Of a DNA stretch of 64,000 nucleotides, positions 36,206 to 45,532 are shown in pieces. The DNA lies in the NCBI RefSeq assembly GCF_004358165.1, contig NZ_SMTG01000002.1, forward strand, positions 558,001 through 622,000, in the 5' to 3' direction. The notes beneath the pieces were generated by a model. It did not search any database. It saw only the letters and a program-made list of their open reading frames with translations, and was not told the origin of the DNA. The first letter of the stretch is position 1; every line of letters starts with the position of its first letter. Source of the stretch: Luteimonas terrae. GTDB lineage: Bacteria > Pseudomonadota > Gammaproteobacteria > Xanthomonadales > Xanthomonadaceae. The translations under genes and the position numbers were made by a program.

Positions 36206-39200
36206 ATGAGCACGCCAGCCAACCAGATGCCCGAGCGCGATACCGACACCGCGCCGCTGCGTTTCGTCACCGCCGCCAGCCTGTTCGACGGGCACGACGC
36301 CGCCATCAACATCATGCGCAGGCTCATCCAGTCGCAGGGCGCCGAAGTGGTGCATCTGGGCCACAACCGCAGCGTCGAAGACGTGGTGCGCGCGGCGCTG
36401 CAGGAAGACGCCGACGGCATCGCGCTGTCGAGCTACCAGGGCGGGCACGTCGAGTACTTCAAGTACATGGTCGACATGCTGAAAGAGCGCGGCGCCGGCC
36501 ATATCCGCGTGTTCGGCGGCGGTGGCGGCACGATCACGCCCGAGGAAATCCGCGAGCTGCAGGGTTACGGCGTCGAGCGCATCTATCACCCCAACGACGG
36601 CATGAAGATGGGCCTCGTCGAGATGATCGAGGACGTCGTCCAGCGCGCCCGCAACGGTCGCGACGCCGCCAACCGCGACGCCGCCGGCACCACGCCCGGC
36701 ATCGACGACGAGATCGGCATTGGCCGCGTGCTGTCGCAGATCGAAGCCGGCGATCTCAACGAAGCCGAACTCTCCAGGCTGCGCAAGACCTGGCAGCTCG
36801 CCGGTGGCCGCACGCCGGTCATCGGCATCACCGGCACCGGCGGCGCGGGCAAGTCCTCGGTCACCGACGAACTGCTCAACCGCTTCCTCGCCAGCTTCCC
36901 CGAGATGCGCATCGCGGTGATCTCCGTCGATCCCACGCGTCGCCGCACCGGTGGCGCGCTGCTGGGCGACCGCATCCGCATGAACTCGCTGCGCAGCCAC
37001 CGCGTCTACATGCGCTCGATGGCCACGCGCCGCCAGAACGTCGCCACCAATGCGGTGCTCAAGGACTGCATCGGCTTCCTCAAGGGTCTGGCCTTCGATC
37101 TGGTGATCGTGGAAACCGCTGGCATCGGCCAGTCGGACTCGGAAATCGTCGACCTCGTCGACTTCCCCGTGTACGTCATGACCAGCGACTACGGCGCGGC
37201 CAGCCAGCTCGAGAAGATCGACATGATCGACTACGCCGAGCTGATCGTGCTCAACAAGTACGACCGCCGCGGCGCCGAGGACGCATTGCGCGACATCCGC
37301 AAGCAGTGGAAGCGCAACCGCGTCGCGTTCCAGACCGCCGACGCCGACGTGCCGGTGTATCCCACCATCGCCAGCCAGTTCAACGATCCCGGCGTGAGCT
37401 GGATGTTCGAGAACCTGTGCCGCCTGCTGCGCGAGAAGACCGGCGCCGGCAGCAGCGAGCGCTGCGACTTCACCCCGCGCATCGACACCACCCTCAAGGA
37501 ACCGCGCGCCACGGTGCTGATCCCCGGCAGCCGCGTGCGCTATCTGGCGGAAATCGCCGAGCAGGGGCGCCGCATCAACACCGACATCGGCCGCCAGGCC
37601 GAAGCCGCCGACCGCGCGCAAGCGATGTGGCAGGCCCTGAACGAACTCGCCGATCCCCAGCTTCCGAAGGCCTTGGACCTCTACAGCGCCGACCATCTGC
37701 TTGGCACCTCTCCCCCTGCGGGAGAGGTCGGCGCGCACAGCGCGCCGGGAGAGGGGGCAGCGGCCGTCGTCGACAGCCCGTCCCCGGCCGTCCCCGCAGA
37801 ACCCGTCCAGGCTGGCACCGCGCCCGCCGCCGACCGTTCGCTGCTCACCCTGCGCCAGCGCTACAACGACGCCATCCAGTCCCTCAGCAGCGAATCGCTC
37901 AAGCTCCTGCGCGACTGGCCCCAGCGCCTGAAATCCATCACCGACGAATTCACCGAGTACCAGGTGCGCAGCAAGTCGATCAAGGTCGACAACTACCGCG
38001 ACTCGCTGAGCCACCAGAAGATCCCCAAGATCGCCGCGCCCACCTACAAGAGCTGGGGCGAGCTGCTGACCTTCCTCGGCAAGGAGAACCTGCCGGGCAG
38101 CTATCCCTACACCGGCGGCGTGTACCCATATCGCCGCACCGGCGAAGACCCCATCCGCATGTTCGCGGGCGAGGGCACGCCCGAGCGCACCAACCGCCGC
38201 TTCCATTACCTGTCCGTCGGCCAGCCGGCCGCGCGCCTGTCCACCGCCTTCGACAGCGTCACGCTGTACGGCGAAGACCCGGCGCCGCGCCCGGACATCT
38301 ACGGCAAGATCGGCAACTCGGGCGTCAACATCCCCACGCTCGACGACATGAAGAAGCTCTATTCCGGCTTCGACCTGTGCGCGCCCACCACCAGCGTCTC
38401 GATGACCATCAACGGCCCGGCGCCGATGATTCTGGCGATGTTCATGAACTGCGCCGTCGACCAGCAGGTGGAGAAATACCTCAAGGCCGACGACGCCCGC
38501 TGGGCCGAGGCGCAGAAGGCGATGGACGCCTTCTTCGAAGGTCGCGAGCGTCCGCGCTACCACGGCGAACTGCCGCCCACGAACGACGGCCTCGGCCTCG
38601 GCCTGCTGGGCGTCTCCGGCGACCAGCTCGTCGATGCCGAGACCTACGCCCGCATCAAGGCCGAGACCCTCGCCACCGTGCGCGGCACCGTGCAGGCCGA
38701 CATCCTGAAAGAGGACCAGGCCCAGAACACCTGCATCTTCAGCACCGAGTTCGCGCTGCGGATGATGGGCGACATCCAGCAGTACTTCGTGGACCAGAAG
38801 GTCCGCAACTTCTACTCGGTCTCCATCTCCGGCTATCACATCGCCGAAGCCGGCGCGAACCCGATCAGCCAGCTCGCCTTCACCCTGAGCAACGGCTTCA
38901 CCATCGTCGAGTACTACCTCGCGCGCGGCATGAAGGTGGACGACTTCGCGCCCAACCTGTCGTTCTTCTTCTCCAACGGCATGGACCCCGAGTACACCGT
39001 CATCGGCCGCGTCGCCCGCCGCATCTGGGCCCGCGCCATGCGCGAGCGCTACGGCGCCAACGAACGCAGCCAGATGATGAAGTACCACATCCAGACCAGC
39101 GGCCGGTCCCTACACGCGCAGGAGATCCAGTTCAACGACATCCGCACCACTCTGCAGGCGCTCTACGCCCTGTTCGACAACTGCAACAGCCTGCACACCA

Positions 39201-39859
39201 ACGCCTACGACGAAGCCATCACCACGCCGACCGAAGAAAGCGTGCGCCGCGCCGTTGCCATCCAGATGATCATCAACAAGGAAATGGGGCTCAACTTCAT
39301 CGAGAACCCCTGGCAGGGCAGCTTCGCCGTCGACTACCTCACCGACATCGTCGAAGAGGCCGTCTACAAGGAGTTCGAAGCCATCAGCGAGCGCGGCGGC
39401 GTGCTGGGCGCCATGGACACCATGTACCAGCGCGGCAAGATCCAGGAAGAGTCCATGTACTACGAGCACAAGAAGCACGACGGCTCGTTGCCCCTGGTGG
39501 GCGTGAACATGTTCCTGCCCAAGGAAGGCGGCGGCGAAGTCGCCACCGAAATCGAACTGATCCGCAGCACCGAGGAGGAGAAAGGGCAGCAGATCGCCAA
39601 CGTGCAGGCTTGGCAGACCACCCGCAATGCCGTTGTTCTGCCCCTTCCCCCGCAAGCGGGGGAAGGCCGGGATGGGGGCGCCCTTGGCGCAGACTCAAGC
39701 GACGTGTCAGAGACCGAGCACCTGTCGTATCTTCAGCGCACCGCCCGCGAGCGCAAGAATGTGTTCGCGGCGCTGATGGAAGCGGTCAAGACGCACAGTC
39801 TGGGGCAGATCAGTCATGCGTTGTATGACGTGGGTGGAGAATATCGGCGAAATATGTAG
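36206..39859 (+). CDS. icmF: IcmF, isobutyryl-CoA mutase fused to its G-protein chaperone
   Basis: A 1217-residue protein. Residues about 15-140 form the B12-binding domain with the [12 protein letters not shown] cobalamin motif. A MeaI-type G-protein domain follows, with Walker [10 protein letters not shown] (Lys216), [12 protein letters not shown] and NKYD. The large radical mutase domain runs from about 560 to the end ([50 protein letters not shown]). It rearranges isobutyryl- and n-butyryl-CoA, with GTPase-guided cofactor loading. It is longer than the roughly 1,090 residues usual for the family because two repeat-derived segments, near residues 501-519 and 1146-1159, are read in frame. 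AGGAG at 36195 supports the start. Confidence 0.93.
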   Translation: MSTPANQMPERDTDTAPLRFVTAASLFDGHDAAINIMRRLIQSQGAEVVHLGHNRSVEDVVRAALQEDADGIALSSYQGGHVEYFKYMVDMLKERGAGHIRVFGGGGGTITPEEIRELQGYGVERIYHPNDGMKMGLVEMIEDVVQRARNGRDAANRDAAGTTPGIDDEIGIGRVLSQIEAGDLNEAELSRLRKTWQLAGGRTPVIGITGTGGAGKSSVTDELLNRFLASFPEMRIAVISVDPTRRRTGGALLGDRIRMNSLRSHRVYMRSMATRRQNVATNAVLKDCIGFLKGLAFDLVIVETAGIGQSDSEIVDLVDFPVYVMTSDYGAASQLEKIDMIDYAELIVLNKYDRRGAEDALRDIRKQWKRNRVAFQTADADVPVYPTIASQFNDPGVSWMFENLCRLLREKTGAGSSERCDFTPRIDTTLKEPRATVLIPGSRVRYLAEIAEQGRRINTDIGRQAEAADRAQAMWQALNELADPQLPKALDLYSADHLLGTSPPAGEVGAHSAPGEGAAAVVDSPSPAVPAEPVQAGTAPAADRSLLTLRQRYNDAIQSLSSESLKLLRDWPQRLKSITDEFTEYQVRSKSIKVDNYRDSLSHQKIPKIAAPTYKSWGELLTFLGKENLPGSYPYTGGVYPYRRTGEDPIRMFAGEGTPERTNRRFHYLSVGQPAARLSTAFDSVTLYGEDPAPRPDIYGKIGNSGVNIPTLDDMKKLYSGFDLCAPTTSVSMTINGPAPMILAMFMNCAVDQQVEKYLKADDARWAEAQKAMDAFFEGRERPRYHGELPPTNDGLGLGLLGVSGDQLVDAETYARIKAETLATVRGTVQADILKEDQAQNTCIFSTEFALRMMGDIQQYFVDQKVRNFYSVSISGYHIAEAGANPISQLAFTLSNGFTIVEYYLARGMKVDDFAPNLSFFFSNGMDPEYTVIGRVARRIWARAMRERYGANERSQMMKYHIQTSGRSLHAQEIQFNDIRTTLQALYALFDNCNSLHTNAYDEAITTPTEESVRRAVAIQMIINKEMGLNFIENPWQGSFAVDYLTDIVEEAVYKEFEAISERGGVLGAMDTMYQRGKIQEESMYYEHKKHDGSLPLVGVNMFLPKEGGGEVATEIELIRSTEEEKGQQIANVQAWQTTRNAVVLPLPPQAGEGRDGGALGADSSDVSETEHLSYLQRTARERKNVFAALMEAVKTHSLGQISHALYDVGGEYRRNM
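37707..37756. repeat. REP-like repeat inside icmF, linker position
   Basis: CCTCTCCC-CCTGC-GGGAGAGG is followed by GGCGCGC-ACA-GCGCGCC and GGGAGAGGGG, a palindromic repeat of the intergenic type. It is translated in frame as about residues 501-517 ([17 protein letters not shown]) between the G-protein and mutase domains, then a Pro/Ala-rich stretch. Confidence 0.75.
39641..39680. repeat. BIME family 3 unit inside icmF, near the 3' end
   Basis: CCCCTTCCCCCGC-AA-GCGGGGGAAGG followed by CCGGGATGGGGGCG is identical in type to the intergenic units at 30066 and 55314. It is read in frame as [13 protein letters not shown] within the C-terminal part of IcmF, before the conserved helix ending [16 protein letters not shown]. 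Confidence 0.8.
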
Positions 39860-39942
39860 GTTGTCGCATAAAGTTTAGCTGATTTCAATTTTAGACTGCG
39901 TCTAGTTAACACTAAAGTCGAGCCCAAGCTCAGGGAGGAAGA

Positions 39943-42927
39943 GTGGCGGTCAATGGATTGCAGGGCGTGAGTCTCGGAGATCTGTATAAGGCTTATCGAA
40001 AATCAAAGGCTGATGCTTACTATGACCGAGGGCACTTTCATTCACTTGCTTATGCCGAGTATGAGATCAACCTTGAAGCCAATCTAAAGTCGCTTCTGGC
40101 ATCGCTAAAGAAGGACTTCTCTTGGGCACAGTCCAAGTCGTTCTTAGGAGTCTTCTCTTACCAGCCCAAAAGCGTCGATGTCCCCGCTTCTAATTCAGCT
40201 CAAGAGATACATTTTGCCACTCTCGATCCTGTCAGGGACTGGATAAATTCGAATAAAGGGAGGAAGTTGCTATCCGCGAATTTTAGAGTCGTCATTGTTG
40301 CTTCGATAAATTATCAGGTCGTATGCGCACTATGGATAATTAAAGTCGGCCATAAGTTCGACGATAGAATTGATCGGAAGTTGGCTTTTGCGCACGCTTT
40401 GAAGCGCGTCGGTCGCCGAGGGAGGCTTAACGAGGATTCTCATCAGCTTTTCGCGCCTTACTTTTCGGGCTACAGGGCTTGGCGGTCAAAAGCTTTAGAG
40501 GCCATGAGAAGCTCACTGAACGATGGCCGCTCCATCGTAGCAATTACGATGGACATAAAATCCTTTTACCACCAGGTGTCCCCTAATTTTTTGGTAAAGA
40601 GCGCATTCTTTAAAAAGCTTGAGATAGAGCTTGACCCAGATGAGCTTGCTTTCAGTAAGGCTATTGTCGAAAGCATGCAGACGTGGCACCGAAGCACCCC
40701 TGAGGCTAAAGATCGACCGGAAGGCTCACTCCCCGTCGGCTTGTCGATATCAAAGTTAGTATCCAACGTGCTTCTCGCCGATTTCGACAAGGCAGTCAGC
40801 TCTTTACCATCGACAATCCATTACGGACGCTATGCTGACGACATTATTCTCGTTACAGAAGATCCCGGTATTTCTACTGGCCAAGACTACATCAAGTGGT
40901 TGCGATGGTCCTTGGATGAGTACTTGGTGCTAGACCAGACTTCGAATCCGGCTGGACTTAAGCTAAAGCTAAACTATTCGACAGATAGTGAGATAATATT
41001 TTCAGCGAAAAAGCAGAAAATATTCTTTCTGAGTGGTGAGCACGGTTTGGATTTGGTAGGGCAGGTAGAAGAGCAGATAAGAAAGCAATCAAGTGAGTAT
41101 AGGTTGCTTCCAGAGTTGCCAGATAATGATTCCGAGATGCTTGCGTCTGCGCTGCTGGCTACTCCAGATGCGAGATTGGAAGCGGATGCTTTAAGAAAAG
41201 CGGAAGCTGTTTCCTTGAGGCGTCTTGGCTTTTCAATGCTGCTTAGCGATTTTGAAGCTTACGCTCGTGATCTGGACTATAAAGATCCGAAGTGGACACT
41301 TGCGAGGAAAAAGTTCTATGCAGTTGTGGGCAGGTATTTGGTCACTCCTGTCGGTTTTTTTGACTACTATACTTATATAGTTAGGGTTTTTGGATTGATG
41401 GTTGCGTGCCGTGATTTCGCAGATGCTCGATTAATCCTCGGGCAGCTTGAAAGAATTGGGGAGGTTCTGCAGTCTACGACCACCGCCGGAACTAGAAATT
41501 TGTCAAAGTACTTCCATGCTAGGCGGAATTACTATCGTGGCTTTGTGCAGGCGGCTTTGGAGAGCTCCACCGTCGCCGCCTTTGAGTTTAATTCAAAATT
41601 TACTAATTTTTTGAAAGGGCTTGCTGCAGAAGCCGATGTCGAGGTTGTTGACGGAAAGCATATTAAGGAGATTTCCAAGAGACTCTTGCTCTCTGACCTA
41701 GGTAGGCGCTGCTACCAAGATTATTGGTACGCAGAGTCTCCTAAGGAAGTGCAGCCTCCGCTTCCAGCAAGTATTTCCGTTAAAAAGGCGCTGGCTCGCA
41801 TTAGGAGCTACCGGAATAAGGCTAAAAAGTCTCTGAGTGCGCCTTATTGGCCCGCAATCGCCTTCCCAACAAGGCCTCCAGCGCTTTGGCAACTGTCTTT
41901 GAGTGTGCCAAAAGCTCTTGAAGAGTCGGGCGGCCTTGAGAGCTTGTTGTGGGCCGTTAGGGGTGGCTACGTCAGATCAGATTATAGGAACTACCGTTTC
42001 CTTTCTGAAGATGAAGCTGGAGAGCGAGTTTGGAATGTTCCAAGTGAGCAAGGGCTGCAAGCGAAGATTGCTGTGCCAAGTATCAAAGTCACAGACGATC
42101 AATGGGCTTCCGCAGTTAAAGGGATGCCGGATCACTCGCTTGATAGGTATCTTGCAACGCGAAAAATTGTTAACGACATGATTCGCGGCTCTTTGGATTT
42201 GAACTACATTGTTTTTCCGGAGCTGTCGATTCCTTATTGGTGGGCTTTGGATATCGCAGCCAAGCTCTCAAGAGCAGGAATCTCATTCGTAGCAGGTGTG
42301 GAGACTCGTGGCAACGGTGATGAGTATAGAAATGATGTGCTTGTCTCTCTCGCAACAGATTTCTACGGACGTAGAGGAAATGTTTGCTTTCTACAGCCAA
42401 AGATTGATCTTTCCCATGAAGAGTCTGCAAATGTAAAGCATTTAGGAAAGAAGTATTTATTAGCTGGCGATGCCGGGTCTAGGCGGCCAGTTTACTGTCA
42501 TGGCGAGTTTGCCATGGGCGTTCTTATCTGTAGCGATCTGACAACAATTCAGAATAGGTCCAGATTTCAAGGTTGCGTAGACGCGTTATTCGTCATTGAG
42601 TGGAATAAAGACATCGAAACATTTGATTTTTTGGTGGAATCAGCAGCTCATGATTTGCATGCCGCTGTGGTCCAAGTGAACAATCGGAGATTCGGAGACA
42701 GCAGAGTTAGAATGCCTTTCGCTGAAGGTTTTAAGCGTGATGTGGTTAAGGTGAAAGGTGGTGATAGCGATTTCTTCGTCCACTGCTCAATTGATGTGGC
42801 GGAGCTGCGGCGTTTTCAGAGGAGGAAGAGCGTCGTCAAGCGAGAAAAGTCCAAGAAGGATGATAAGCCTAAGTTTAAACCGGTTCCTATTGGATATAGA
42901 ATGTCAGACAGGCGAAAAGGAGGCTGA
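39943..42927 (+). CDS. reverse transcriptase-nitrilase fusion (class 1 UG/DRT1-like defence RT)
   Basis: A 994-residue protein starting at GTG 39943 after GGGAGG. The reverse transcriptase part (about residues 150-360) has motif A VAITMDIKSFYHQV (Asp204), a motif B-like block VGLSISKLVSNVLLADF and the catalytic YADD at 297-300. After a helical middle region, the C-terminal part is a carbon-nitrogen hydrolase (nitrilase) domain with the full Glu-Lys-Cys set: Glu760 (VFPELS), Lys820 (LQPKID) and Cys863 (GVLICSDL). This is the architecture of anti-phage DRT type 1 and related class 1 UG enzymes. The gene is far more A+T-rich than its surroundings (21 G/C in the 60 bases from 41341), so it was probably acquired. 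Confidence 0.9.
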   Translation: MAVNGLQGVSLGDLYKAYRKSKADAYYDRGHFHSLAYAEYEINLEANLKSLLASLKKDFSWAQSKSFLGVFSYQPKSVDVPASNSAQEIHFATLDPVRDWINSNKGRKLLSANFRVVIVASINYQVVCALWIIKVGHKFDDRIDRKLAFAHALKRVGRRGRLNEDSHQLFAPYFSGYRAWRSKALEAMRSSLNDGRSIVAITMDIKSFYHQVSPNFLVKSAFFKKLEIELDPDELAFSKAIVESMQTWHRSTPEAKDRPEGSLPVGLSISKLVSNVLLADFDKAVSSLPSTIHYGRYADDIILVTEDPGISTGQDYIKWLRWSLDEYLVLDQTSNPAGLKLKLNYSTDSEIIFSAKKQKIFFLSGEHGLDLVGQVEEQIRKQSSEYRLLPELPDNDSEMLASALLATPDARLEADALRKAEAVSLRRLGFSMLLSDFEAYARDLDYKDPKWTLARKKFYAVVGRYLVTPVGFFDYYTYIVRVFGLMVACRDFADARLILGQLERIGEVLQSTTTAGTRNLSKYFHARRNYYRGFVQAALESSTVAAFEFNSKFTNFLKGLAAEADVEVVDGKHIKEISKRLLLSDLGRRCYQDYWYAESPKEVQPPLPASISVKKALARIRSYRNKAKKSLSAPYWPAIAFPTRPPALWQLSLSVPKALEESGGLESLLWAVRGGYVRSDYRNYRFLSEDEAGERVWNVPSEQGLQAKIAVPSIKVTDDQWASAVKGMPDHSLDRYLATRKIVNDMIRGSLDLNYIVFPELSIPYWWALDIAAKLSRAGISFVAGVETRGNGDEYRNDVLVSLATDFYGRRGNVCFLQPKIDLSHEESANVKHLGKKYLLAGDAGSRRPVYCHGEFAMGVLICSDLTTIQNRSRFQGCVDALFVIEWNKDIETFDFLVESAAHDLHAAVVQVNNRRFGDSRVRMPFAEGFKRDVVKVKGGDSDFFVHCSIDVAELRRFQRRKSVVKREKSKKDDKPKFKPVPIGYRMSDRRKGG

Positions 42928-42948
42928 GTTCTGCGCGTAGAAACTCAC

Positions 42949-43059
42949 GGGGTCAGGTTTACTTATCCAGGGTGACGCCGCGTGAATGGTGACTTAGGCC
43001 AGTCAGGGGGGCGGCATGCGATAGGGATTGAAGCGGGTGGCGCATCGTTACGACGATGC
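42949..43059. repeat. 111-bp island repeat, copy A
   Basis: Starts GGGTCAGGTTTACTTATCC and runs through GGCCAGTCAGGGGGGCGGCA and TTGAAGCGGGTGGCGCATCG to a hairpin, GCATCGT-TACG-ACGATGC. It aligns end to end with copy B at 43838-43953. It begins 22 bases after the reverse transcriptase stop, in the 252-base gap before the 199-residue gene. Confidence 0.85.
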
Positions 43060-43179
43060 AAAAAAAGGCTCAGATAAAATTTAACTTGAAATGAAGCAGG
43101 AAAAGGTGGGCAGAGATTATTTCCGGGCGCAATTTTTCCTTTTGGATTTCATGAGTGTTTTTGATATTTAGGGGGCGAG

Positions 43180-43779
43180 ATGGAGGTGGTTTCCGGAAAA
43201 GCGCTAGTTACCGGTGCATTGCGGGCTCTCGCCAGTTTTCATAAGGAAACGCGGGCTCGGAAGCGGCTGACATTTGAGAATCACGTTGCGCCTGTTTATG
43301 CGTGGGTCGAGGTGGCGCACACGGATTACATTGCTGGATTCCGTGCTACTAGAGAAAAGATCATTACTTCAGACAAGCCTGATGACGTCTTGAAGTTCTT
43401 AAAAGATATCCGGCGTGGAGCGCTGATGAGTCGAGGGCAAGCGCTAGTTGCTCTTGATAATTTGCTTGACGAGAGCGAGGCGTCAACTAGTGGCCTTCCT
43501 GCTGGATGGTCGTCGGTGAGGCCATTTTACGAGTCTTGTAAGGACTACTTGTATGGTGCTACTGCACCTGCAGCAACCTCGTGGTACACCGAGTACATCA
43601 ATTTTGTTGAAGTGAGCTCAAAGTACATGCCAGGCGATTGTTGGGTGCAAGATGTTTTTGGCAACGACGCTCGCGGAGACCTCCTTTTCGCTATAGAACG
43701 CACCTTGGATCGGCTTGAGCTGAAGTTCCGTGCTGTGACGCAGCAGTACGTGCTTGCTCAACGCAATCTGATTCGATGA
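43180..43779 (+). CDS. unrecognised 199-residue protein between island repeats
   Basis: A soluble, mostly helical protein (ALVTGALRALASFHKETRAR at the start; KSYLYG-like aromatic-rich segments in the middle; FAIERTLDRLELKFRAVTQQ at the end), with no signal peptide or membrane segment. No known domain is recognised. Base composition is intermediate (29 G/C in the 60 bases from 43561), below the chromosome and near the reverse transcriptase gene. Repeat copies A and B lie on its two sides in direct orientation. It may be an accessory or independent defence gene, or cargo of the element. The same strand and position after the reverse transcriptase are suggestive only. Confidence 0.7.
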   Translation: MEVVSGKALVTGALRALASFHKETRARKRLTFENHVAPVYAWVEVAHTDYIAGFRATREKIITSDKPDDVLKFLKDIRRGALMSRGQALVALDNLLDESEASTSGLPAGWSSVRPFYESCKDYLYGATAPAATSWYTEYINFVEVSSKYMPGDCWVQDVFGNDARGDLLFAIERTLDRLELKFRAVTQQYVLAQRNLIR

Positions 43780-43786
43780 TCGTAGC

Positions 43787-43821
43787 TAACGGTGCTAGAT
43801 TCACTTATCTGGGGTGACGAC
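43787..43821. repeat. partial island repeat, 5' end only
   Basis: TAACGGTGCTAGATTCACTT followed by ATCTGGGGTGACGAC matches the first 35 bases of copy B, then breaks off. Another nine bases, TAACGGTGC, occur at 43822 before the complete copy. Stacked partial starts suggest repeated insertion or slippage at one site. Confidence 0.75.
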
Positions 43822-43837
43822 TAACGGTGCGGCAAGC

Positions 43838-43953
43838 TAACGGTGCCAGGTTCACTTATCTAGGATGACGCCGCGCGAGCGGCGACGTAGGCCAGTCAGG
43901 GGGACGGCATGCGACAAGGATTGAAGCGGGTGGCGCATCGTCGGGGACGATGC
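43838..43953. repeat. 111-bp island repeat, copy B
   Basis: TAAC then GGTGCCAGGTTCACTTATCT, an internal hairpin CGCCGC-GCGA-GCGGCG, GGCCAGTCAGGGGGACGGCA, TTGAAGCGGGTGGCGCATCG and a terminal hairpin GCATCGTC-GGG-GACGATGC. The terminal stem differs from copy A but is still paired, so structure is kept. The nuclease-domain gene starts eleven bases after it. Confidence 0.85.
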
Positions 43954-43963
43954 GCTGACAGCG

Positions 43964-44809
43964 GTGCGGTGGGACCGGCTGGAGCATCTGCTCGCCGCGT
44001 ATTACCGGGATGCGGGGTATCAGGTCACACACGTGGGGACGGGCGCGACGGCCGGTCGATTCGACGGCGGTGTCGATCTGGAGCTGCGGCGCGACGGACG
44101 GCTGGTGCTGGTGCAGGTCAAGCACTGGAACGCGTGCCAAGTGCCGCACAACGACGTGCATCAACTGATCGGCGTGATGGTCAATGCCAGGGCCGATGGC
44201 GCGATCGTCGTGACCAGCGGCGAGTTCACCCGCGCAGCCATCGAAGCCGCCGCCAGGAACGCTCAGGTCCAACTGATCGACGGCGACGAGCTCCGCGCCA
44301 TGCTCGGCCCGCTGCCGGACGCGCCGCCCGTCGCAACGCGCACCGCCGACACACTGGCCGCCCAGGTCGGCGAACACCAGTTGAACGCCGCGATCAGTCG
44401 CGCCGTGCCTGCCGGGCGCAAGGCCGCGAAGTCGTATGCCAAGGCGACCGCAACAGCGCTGCTGCTGAAGGCGTTCGCCTTCGTTGCAATCATGCTGATT
44501 GGCTATCAGGTCATCCAGGCCAGCTTCCGCAATCTGGGCGAAAGCCTGAAGGACATCGGCAAGCCGACCGTCTCTGCGTCGCAGCGCTCGACACCGACCA
44601 CTCAATTGGCGCCTTCACGCGCGGTCGTTTCGGCAACTCCGGCGGTCCACAACTTCTGTATCGAACGCGATCCGCGTACGGGCATGAGCGTCGATCGCTG
44701 CGTCGAGCACGCCACACGCCCCAAGCCGACGATCGCCGAAGTCCGCGAGTCCCAGCGCAAGGCAGATGCCGCGATGGAGGTGCTGCGGCATTCCACACCC
44801 GAGATGTGA
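43964..44809 (+). CDS. Mrr-type restriction endonuclease domain protein with membrane segment
   Basis: A 281-residue protein starting at GTG 43964. The Mrr catalytic fold is at the extreme N-terminus: GRFDGGVDLELRRDGRLVLVQVKHW has Asp38 and the Gln51-Val-Lys53 pair. IVVTSGEFTRAAIEAAARN and LIDGDEL follow. A transmembrane helix spans about 165-184, and the C-terminal tail has Cys-containing motifs. In better known relatives, membrane helices usually precede the nuclease domain. Here the frame is closed by a stop 42 bases upstream, inside repeat B, so the N-terminus may have been lost. It probably cuts DNA, but targets and control are unknown. Confidence 0.78.
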   Translation: MRWDRLEHLLAAYYRDAGYQVTHVGTGATAGRFDGGVDLELRRDGRLVLVQVKHWNACQVPHNDVHQLIGVMVNARADGAIVVTSGEFTRAAIEAAARNAQVQLIDGDELRAMLGPLPDAPPVATRTADTLAAQVGEHQLNAAISRAVPAGRKAAKSYAKATATALLLKAFAFVAIMLIGYQVIQASFRNLGESLKDIGKPTVSASQRSTPTTQLAPSRAVVSATPAVHNFCIERDPRTGMSVDRCVEHATRPKPTIAEVRESQRKADAAMEVLRHSTPEM

Positions 44810-44869
44810 GCGAGCGCTACGCGCGCCGTCGAAGCGGCGCACCACGGAAATCCACTCAGGAAAAAATGA

Positions 44870-45196
44870 ATGAACGCACACGTTGATCAAGGCGCCATCG
44901 CGAACACGCCAGTGGCGGGCGGTCAGAGCGTAATCGGAAGGTTTTTTGACACTCTGTTCGGCACGGTCTTCCTCGTGCTGCTGGCGGCCGGGCTTATCGC
45001 ACTGACCGTGACATGGCAGTCGACCACGCTTGAATTCGACGGCACCAACCGATTGACGGTCAAGCAAGACCGGTGGTGGGGATTGCAGCCCAAGACTACG
45101 GTGCTGGAGGCCTCCCCGGTCGACGGATGGACGATTATCGATGAAGACGGTGGTCGACGGCCTCTTCGAGCGCAGTCGTTGCGGTTGCCCCGATGA
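44870..45196 (+). CDS. small membrane protein downstream of the Mrr-like gene
   Basis: A 108-residue protein with one strong transmembrane helix (about residues 24-48, LFGTVFLVLLAAGLIALTV) and a C-terminal soluble region WWGLQPKTTVLEASPVDGWTI. AGGAAAAAATGA lies directly before the ATG at 44870. It follows the nuclease-domain gene by 60 bases on the same strand and may be its membrane partner. No family is recognised. Confidence 0.68.
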   Translation: MNAHVDQGAIANTPVAGGQSVIGRFFDTLFGTVFLVLLAAGLIALTVTWQSTTLEFDGTNRLTVKQDRWWGLQPKTTVLEASPVDGWTIIDEDGGRRPLRAQSLRLPR

Positions 45197-45248
45197 GCGA
45201 GTAACGGGAGTAACCGGAGGTCTTGTTTGGTCGATGAGCAGGAGGGAT

Positions 45249-45342
45249 AACGGTGCCAGGATTAACGGTGCCAGGTTCACTTACTCAGGCTGACGCTGCG
45301 GAAGTCGCGACGTCGGCCAGTCAAGGGGGCGGGATGCGACAT
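45249..45342. repeat. island repeat copy C with duplicated 5' motif
   Basis: TAACGGTGCCAGGAT (45249) is followed at once by TAACGGTGCCAGGTTCACTT (45264), CTGACGCTGC, GGCCAGTCAAGGGGGCGGGA and GCGACA, a shortened, diverged copy lacking the terminal hairpin. A further fragment, CTAACCGGGTCAGGCTCACTT, follows at 45347. It occupies the 336-base gap before the RraB-like gene, which otherwise holds no gene. Confidence 0.75.
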
Positions 45343-45532
45343 GCGGCTAACCGGGTCAGGCTCACTTGTCCGGTCGGTTGTGAGTCACCCCTGCTTCCCG
45401 GGCTCAAGGGACGGTGGAGCCCCAGCCGGTTACGACAATGTCACCCGTGACGCCCTCGGTAGGCAGGCATCAGCTGATGTCCGATACTCGCCCTGCGCCA
45501 GATCCAGGCGCCAACACGGCGTGCCCGGTTTC

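Noticed and set aside
36080-39088. A 1002-codon open frame antisense to icmF
   Set aside because: It mirrors the codon structure of a well-conserved enzyme and shows no domain.
40566-42430. Short antisense frames inside the reverse transcriptase gene
   Set aside because: They are short, without start signals, and overlap conserved RT and nitrilase motifs.
42928-43179. Possible non-coding template RNA for the reverse transcriptase, as in DRT2 systems
   Set aside because: The gap is largely the repeat copy A, also found at unrelated borders; no specific evidence for a template RNA was seen.
42949-45342. Repeat copies A, B and C considered as a CRISPR array
   Set aside because: The units are 111 bp, spaced 0.9 and 1.4 kb apart with genes between, and there are no cas genes.
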